A stretch of 20,368 nt of DNA. Origin: an uncultured Eubacteriales bacterium (GTDB lineage: Bacteria > Bacillota > Clostridia > Oscillospirales > CAG-272). The stretch spans positions 1-20,368 of the forward strand of contig URDS01000040.1 of assembly GCA_900546635.1 (NCBI GenBank). The letters are read 5' to 3'. Shown here piece after piece: positions 20,353-20,368 of this stretch. Below the pieces are notes generated by a model. That model ran no database searches, had not been told where the DNA came from, and saw only the letters and a list, made by a program, of their open reading frames with translations. Within the stretch, counting starts at the first letter, position 1. The number at the start of each line of letters is the position of its first letter. The translations under genes were made by a program, and so were the position numbers.

Positions 20353-20368
20353 TTTCCCTGCATGAGGT

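Overview
The window looks like ordinary chromosome from a Gram-positive, probably spore-forming member of the Clostridia (an Oscillospirales-like gut lineage is my best guess; the sequence does not prove it). Reasons: strong AGGAGG-type ribosome binding sites with ATG/GTG/TTG starts, intermediate GC, CCA-encoding tRNA genes, a SpoVB-like flippase, a PerR-type regulator, a YhaO/YhaN-type nuclease pair, and the order CdaR-like regulator - ftsE - ftsX - M23 peptidase - S41 peptidase - greA - lysS. I see no phage, integrase, transposase, CRISPR array or toxin-antitoxin module.

Layout. Positions 1-171 hold the 3' part of tRNA-Gly(GCC), a complete tRNA-Cys(GCA) and a strong terminator. Positions 230-3011 carry a GNAT acetyltransferase (TTG start), a MATE exporter and a maltose/galactoside-type O-acetyltransferase; the last two are 22 nt apart and probably cotranscribed. 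Positions 3063-3500 carry a perR-like gene under a clear promoter whose -10 and start region is covered by a perfect 13-bp-arm inverted repeat. Positions 3523-4080 hold a small XRE regulator whose reading frame runs, after the HTH domain, into a dense block of hairpins bounded by two copies of the same terminator stem-loop. The second copy ends a leftward DEDDh exonuclease gene (4082-5116), which is divergent from a SpoVB-like flippase (5251-6828).

Positions 6780-10237 are a metallophosphoesterase plus SMC-like ATPase pair (YhaO/YhaN, SbcDC-related) with its own promoter; the ATPase has two membrane helices in its coiled-coil region. Positions 10287-11915 are rsmE, with a strong promoter and a leader hairpin, and an unrecognised 8-TM membrane protein translationally close to it. 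Positions 12028-17374 read as one cell-envelope block: a CdaR/PucR-type regulator, the FtsEX transporter-like signalling complex, an EnvC-like but catalytically intact M23 endopeptidase, and a CtpA-type S41 protease. These would jointly control peptidoglycan cleavage at division or growth. greA and lysS follow in the same direction.

The last 820 bp (19546-20368) hold no ordinary gene. They contain a terminator, a 27-residue membrane micro-ORF with an excellent ribosome binding site, AT-rich and GC-rich inverted repeats, a consensus leftward promoter that may drive a small RNA, and a run of about six hairpins within 180 nt. This tail and the 3831-4080 block are the least explained parts. Everything else belongs to known families.
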